From NCBI RefSeq assembly GCF_037975245.1, contig NC_092577.1:8214513-8278512 (forward strand): a DNA stretch of 64,000 bases. Reading direction: 5' to 3'. The first letter of the stretch is position 1. Every line of letters begins with the position of its first letter. Source of the DNA: Apostichopus japonicus. Taxonomy: Eukaryota; Echinodermata; Holothuroidea; Aspidochirotida; Stichopodidae. Both the position numbers and the translations under genes were made by a program. This document shows, piece by piece, positions 61,022 through 64,000 of this stretch. The notes under the pieces were generated by a model that was not told the DNA's origin, did not search any database, and worked only from the letters and a program-made list of their open reading frames with translations.

Positions 61022-61395
61022 CAAGGGCGTAGGAACCGGGGGGGCTGGGGGCGCCAGCCCCATTGAAAAATATGGTGGGGCGGAAGTATCATTCCGCCCC
61101 CCCCCCCCCTCCGCTTCGCAAGTCAGAATACCCCTTTTTCATTTCCAAAGGAGAAAAAAATCTCATTTGGAGCACCAAATTGCATCTAAGGCCAGGTGAA
61201 AATGCAAAATTATTTACAAAATGGAGTGGGTGTTGAAGTGTGCTATATTGCACCAAATTGCATCTGAGGCCACCTTGAAATGCAAAAAAAATTCCAAAGG
61301 GGAGGGGGACACCCCCTCCCTTAAACCCCTCCTCCAGGCTGGCCATCAGTCTTCAGCCCCCCTCCCCCACTCAAAAGTACCTTCCTACGCCACTG
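61022..61395. mobile_element. hAT-like MITE, 374 bp, with 8-bp target duplication
   Basis: The ends CAAGGGCGTAGGAAC and CTTCCTACGCCACTG are inverted with two differences. The 8-bp duplication ATACAACA lies at 61014-61021 and 61396-61403. CA...TG ends with an 8-bp duplication are the hAT signature. The internal sequence repeats a phrase (GCACCAAATTGCATCTAAGG and TGCACCAAATTGCATCTGAGG) twice. No coding frame. Confidence 0.75.
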
Positions 61396-61648
61396 ATACA
61401 ACACAACCTCTATCAAGTAGATGAAGCTACCATCGACAGTTCCTCTAAGCGGTAGGGTGTTAGTCGGCCCCCTACCCAACACCAACGGTTACAATGTGGG
61501 CCATAAACATTTTATTTACACATTCCCCCACCCTCATATCTGCAGGCACATCGTGCAGACAAAACGTGTCTGTGTTAAATTACATATTGGTTTAAAGGTA
61601 AATACTTGATCCTCATCATGAAATTATTTGAATAAATGTAATTACACA

Positions 61649-63501
61649 CAGGCACGTATCCAGGATCTTCTAACCCGGGGGGCGCGAATTACTATCTAAG
61701 CGAAGCGCCACCATCGGTTGGCGCGGAGCGTACAAGAAAATTTCTGGTTTTGATACCCCCCAGATCACCGGAAATGGCACTTCTCGGGCTTGAAAATGAC
61801 GAACCAGATGTACACTTTTGCCTGAGAACCAAGTATTTCCCAAAAGTTTTTTTTCCTTCCATAACCTTTTTGAAGATTGTCACCAGTCACATCATGTTCG
61901 ACCTCATTGCATGTCCTATGGATCATTGCTTTTGTAGGTGATTCTACGTCACGGCCCACAATATCCGAAAGCCCCACTTTTCAAGGTTTTAAGCCCATTA
62001 TTTGTTGAGAATTTGAAAATTCACAATTCTCGTGAATAAAATCACCTGAAAACATACCCATAATGGTGCACAAAATTCAATCTATGGACAACCAATATAG
62101 AAAAAACCTCCTTCAACCCCTAACAGACAGGTCAAAATTGCACGAGTAGAGGAAAGTACGATGAAGAATGTTTGTCAGGAAATTTTTTGAAAATTCAGAC
62201 ACAGTTATTTGATTGGTGTACAAATATTAAAACCTCTTCTAATGGCTATTATAAAACTTGGTTGAAGGAAATGAAAAATAGCAGATATTTCCGACATCAG
62301 GTATATCGAACCGAACACTACACACATAGGCGTAAGTCGGCTGCAGCCCCTCCCCCCCCCCCCCCCGCAACCAAATTTTTCCCATTTTCTTCGGGCACCT
62401 ACTTAAAGAAAAATAAATAGCAATGAATAGCTTAAAAATTATCTCCTTGGTAATTAAAATAAAGTTCTAAGCTTGGCCGACATTACTACTGTAAAAGAGA
62501 GTTTTGACATAAATGGATCTGTATGTTTTTTCTCCATCTACATAAGACATTTCGTTGTTTACATTAGCATCCGGCGGTAAACTGCGCGCGAATAAATTTG
62601 GCTTTTTTTCAGGCAAGTCATTACAGCCCCCAAATCCAATTGGGCTCCTACACCTTTGACTACACACATAGAGAGTTTTTGAGGCTGTTCATAGTGGAAC
62701 ATGCATTTCAATGCTCACTGATACGATGTTATATCTGTTCTTTGCTTTACAAATTCGAACAGGCGTGTAGCGAGTAATTGCCAAGGGAGGGGCGAAGCCG
62801 GTAGACAAACTATCTAAGCGAAGCGCCACCATGTGTTGGCGCGAAGCGTACAATAAAAATTTTGGCCGAAAATGCCTCCCAGATCGCTGGAAATGACACT
62901 TCCCAGGCCTTGTAAGTTGCATTTAAGCATTGTCTATTTTGAAATTACTAGCGATGTCATAAAGAAAATTTGCTCGGGGGGGGGGGGGGGGGGCGGTCGC
63001 CCCCTTCCCGAAATGCGTCATGCTCCCCGACGACTCGGTCGAGTTCAAGACCAGCCACAGTTGGTTCCATATAGCACAATCGTACAATTGTTTAAGGCGT
63101 CCATACACACACACGCGTTATGATAGACCATATATAGTATTTATATAGATACATTAGTGAGAGAGGAAAAATGGAAACGTCAAAAAGGGAGTTGTCGGTG
63201 TAAGGGGTAGGGCGAGGCGCACACCCGCTCCGTTATCCTTGATCTGTCACTGGCTACCCTGTGTATATAATAGGGATCAGCGCTTTAACTATGACTGTTC
63301 CTCTTTCTCTTCCCGAGGTCTTGGCTATCTTCTACTCCCTCCTCTTCTCCTTTTTCTCTCTTTTTCTTTTCTTTTTCCTTCCTTCCTCTCCTCCTTTTCT
63401 TTCCCCCCCCTCCTTTTCTCTTTTTCTTCTCTTTTTTTCTCTCCTCTTTTCCTTACCCGGGGGGCGCGCGCCCCCAACGCCCCCCCTTGGATACGCGCCT
63501 G
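61649..63501 (-). mobile_element. Non-autonomous DNA element, about 1.85 kb, copy 2
   Basis: Inverse copy of 7119-8779. It starts CAGGCACGTATCCAGG and ends GGATACGCGCCTG, flanked by the 5-bp duplication ACACA (61644-61648 and 63502-63506). All blocks of copy 1 recur in reverse: the CGCGGAGCGTACAAG module near 61725, the C-run near 62350, the ATGCTAATGTAAACAACGAA block near 62575, a second module near 62815-62850, the G-run near 62978 and the long polypyrimidine tract at about 63330-63450. It is longer than copy 1 mainly between the first module and the C-run. Confidence 0.75.
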
Positions 63502-63506
63502 ACACA

Positions 63507-64000
63507 ACTCTTTTCATCCCCTTCCCTCCCCAACCATCTTTGTAATGAATTCCATTCCATGTCAGTTCTGGATTATTCAGCTTAATCTTTGCACCAGCAA
63601 AGAGAGTGTCAGGCAATCAAACGATGTTTTGTCTTTTTACGTACCTCGTAATTGCTCAAATCAAAATTATTATGTCGACATTTCACCAATAACGTCAATA
63701 GTCAATTCATGTAGCCCCCCCCCCCCTCTTTTCTCCCTTTTTACTTAGTACCATCCTCATCAAGAAAACTTTATTTTTGCGATAAAATAGTTGAAATTTA
63801 TATGAGAAAGAAATTTTGATTTAGAGAAATGCAATGGCAATTTTGAGAGAAATGTACAAGTTTTAGATAAAACGCTAATATTTTTAGATGATACGTCGAC
63901 AGTTTGATCTAAAAACTTTCTAGTAATAAGGCGAAAGTTTAAAACAAAAAGAAATCGACATGATACATGAAGGGAATTAAAGAAGAGGTTGAAATAAATC
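63507..64000. other. Non-coding stretch
   Basis: No supported gene; a C-run lies near 63715-63726. Confidence 0.4.

Noticed and set aside
63640-63700. Minus-strand frame ending NYE at GAG/GTACGT, similar to the donor at 46608
   Set aside because: The resemblance is limited to the donor and two residues, there is a stop shortly upstream, and no acceptor is seen.
1-64000. CRISPR arrays, operons, ribosome binding sites or prophage
   Set aside because: Gene structure with spliced exons, LINE/SINE content and minisatellites show eukaryotic DNA; the direct repeats here are tandem without spacers.

Overview
This is a eukaryotic (animal) genomic window, AT-rich and dominated by non-coding and repetitive DNA. 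No long intact single-exon gene exists apart from a retrotransposon. A marine deuterostome, most likely an echinoderm and possibly a sea cucumber, is suggested by four things: an NLR-type leucine-rich-repeat exon, an RTE-class LINE, P2X7-like zinc-motif remnants inside a TTAA element, and many short GC-rich mobile elements with C/G homopolymer runs. The species call is inference.

Gene content sits mainly on the minus strand. The best host gene is a six-exon gene at 14132-10674. Its exons are 179, 77, 59, 48, 34 and 17 nt, all junction phases agree, and they encode a 137-residue protein with a possible signal peptide. I do not recognise the protein. A second, partial set of minus-strand exons (37098-37040, 31704-31669, 29963-29919) includes a 59-nt exon with the same length, phase and C-terminal motif (R-L-N-L-x-x-G-x-W-Q), so a diverged paralogue probably lies there. 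A minus-strand LRR exon (58353-58123) has good splice sites and belongs to a gene extending beyond what I can see.

Mobile DNA: a nearly complete RTE-type LINE (54579-57915) has a 14-bp target duplication, an intact set of endonuclease and RT motifs, and one in-frame TAG. It sits in the intron just 3' of the LRR exon. A fossil LINE C-terminus lies at 27274-27480. Two copies of one non-coding element of about 1.7-1.85 kb (7119-8779 plus, 61649-63501 minus) have CAGG...CCTG inverted ends and 5-bp target duplications. A TTAA-type element (33074-34646) carries degenerate P2X7-like coding fragments. Several short CAGTGGCGTA-type elements, a foldback MITE (40660-40890) and a tRNA-derived SINE (20784-20930) are also present.

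Repeats of note: an indel-free 54-bp minisatellite with 33 occurrences of its motif (14370-16145); a 27-bp array of 13 units with TTACGTAA cores (26281-26631); a 51-bp array (27853-28150); a CGTACG palindrome array (36613-36750); a CpG-dense array (39352-39606); two arrays of a CCGGACAATT motif in opposite orientations (47283-47485, 51600-51868); and a duplicated (TA)n block at 11.3-12.2 kb containing a hammerhead-ribozyme fold on a 39-bp stem (12047-12160).
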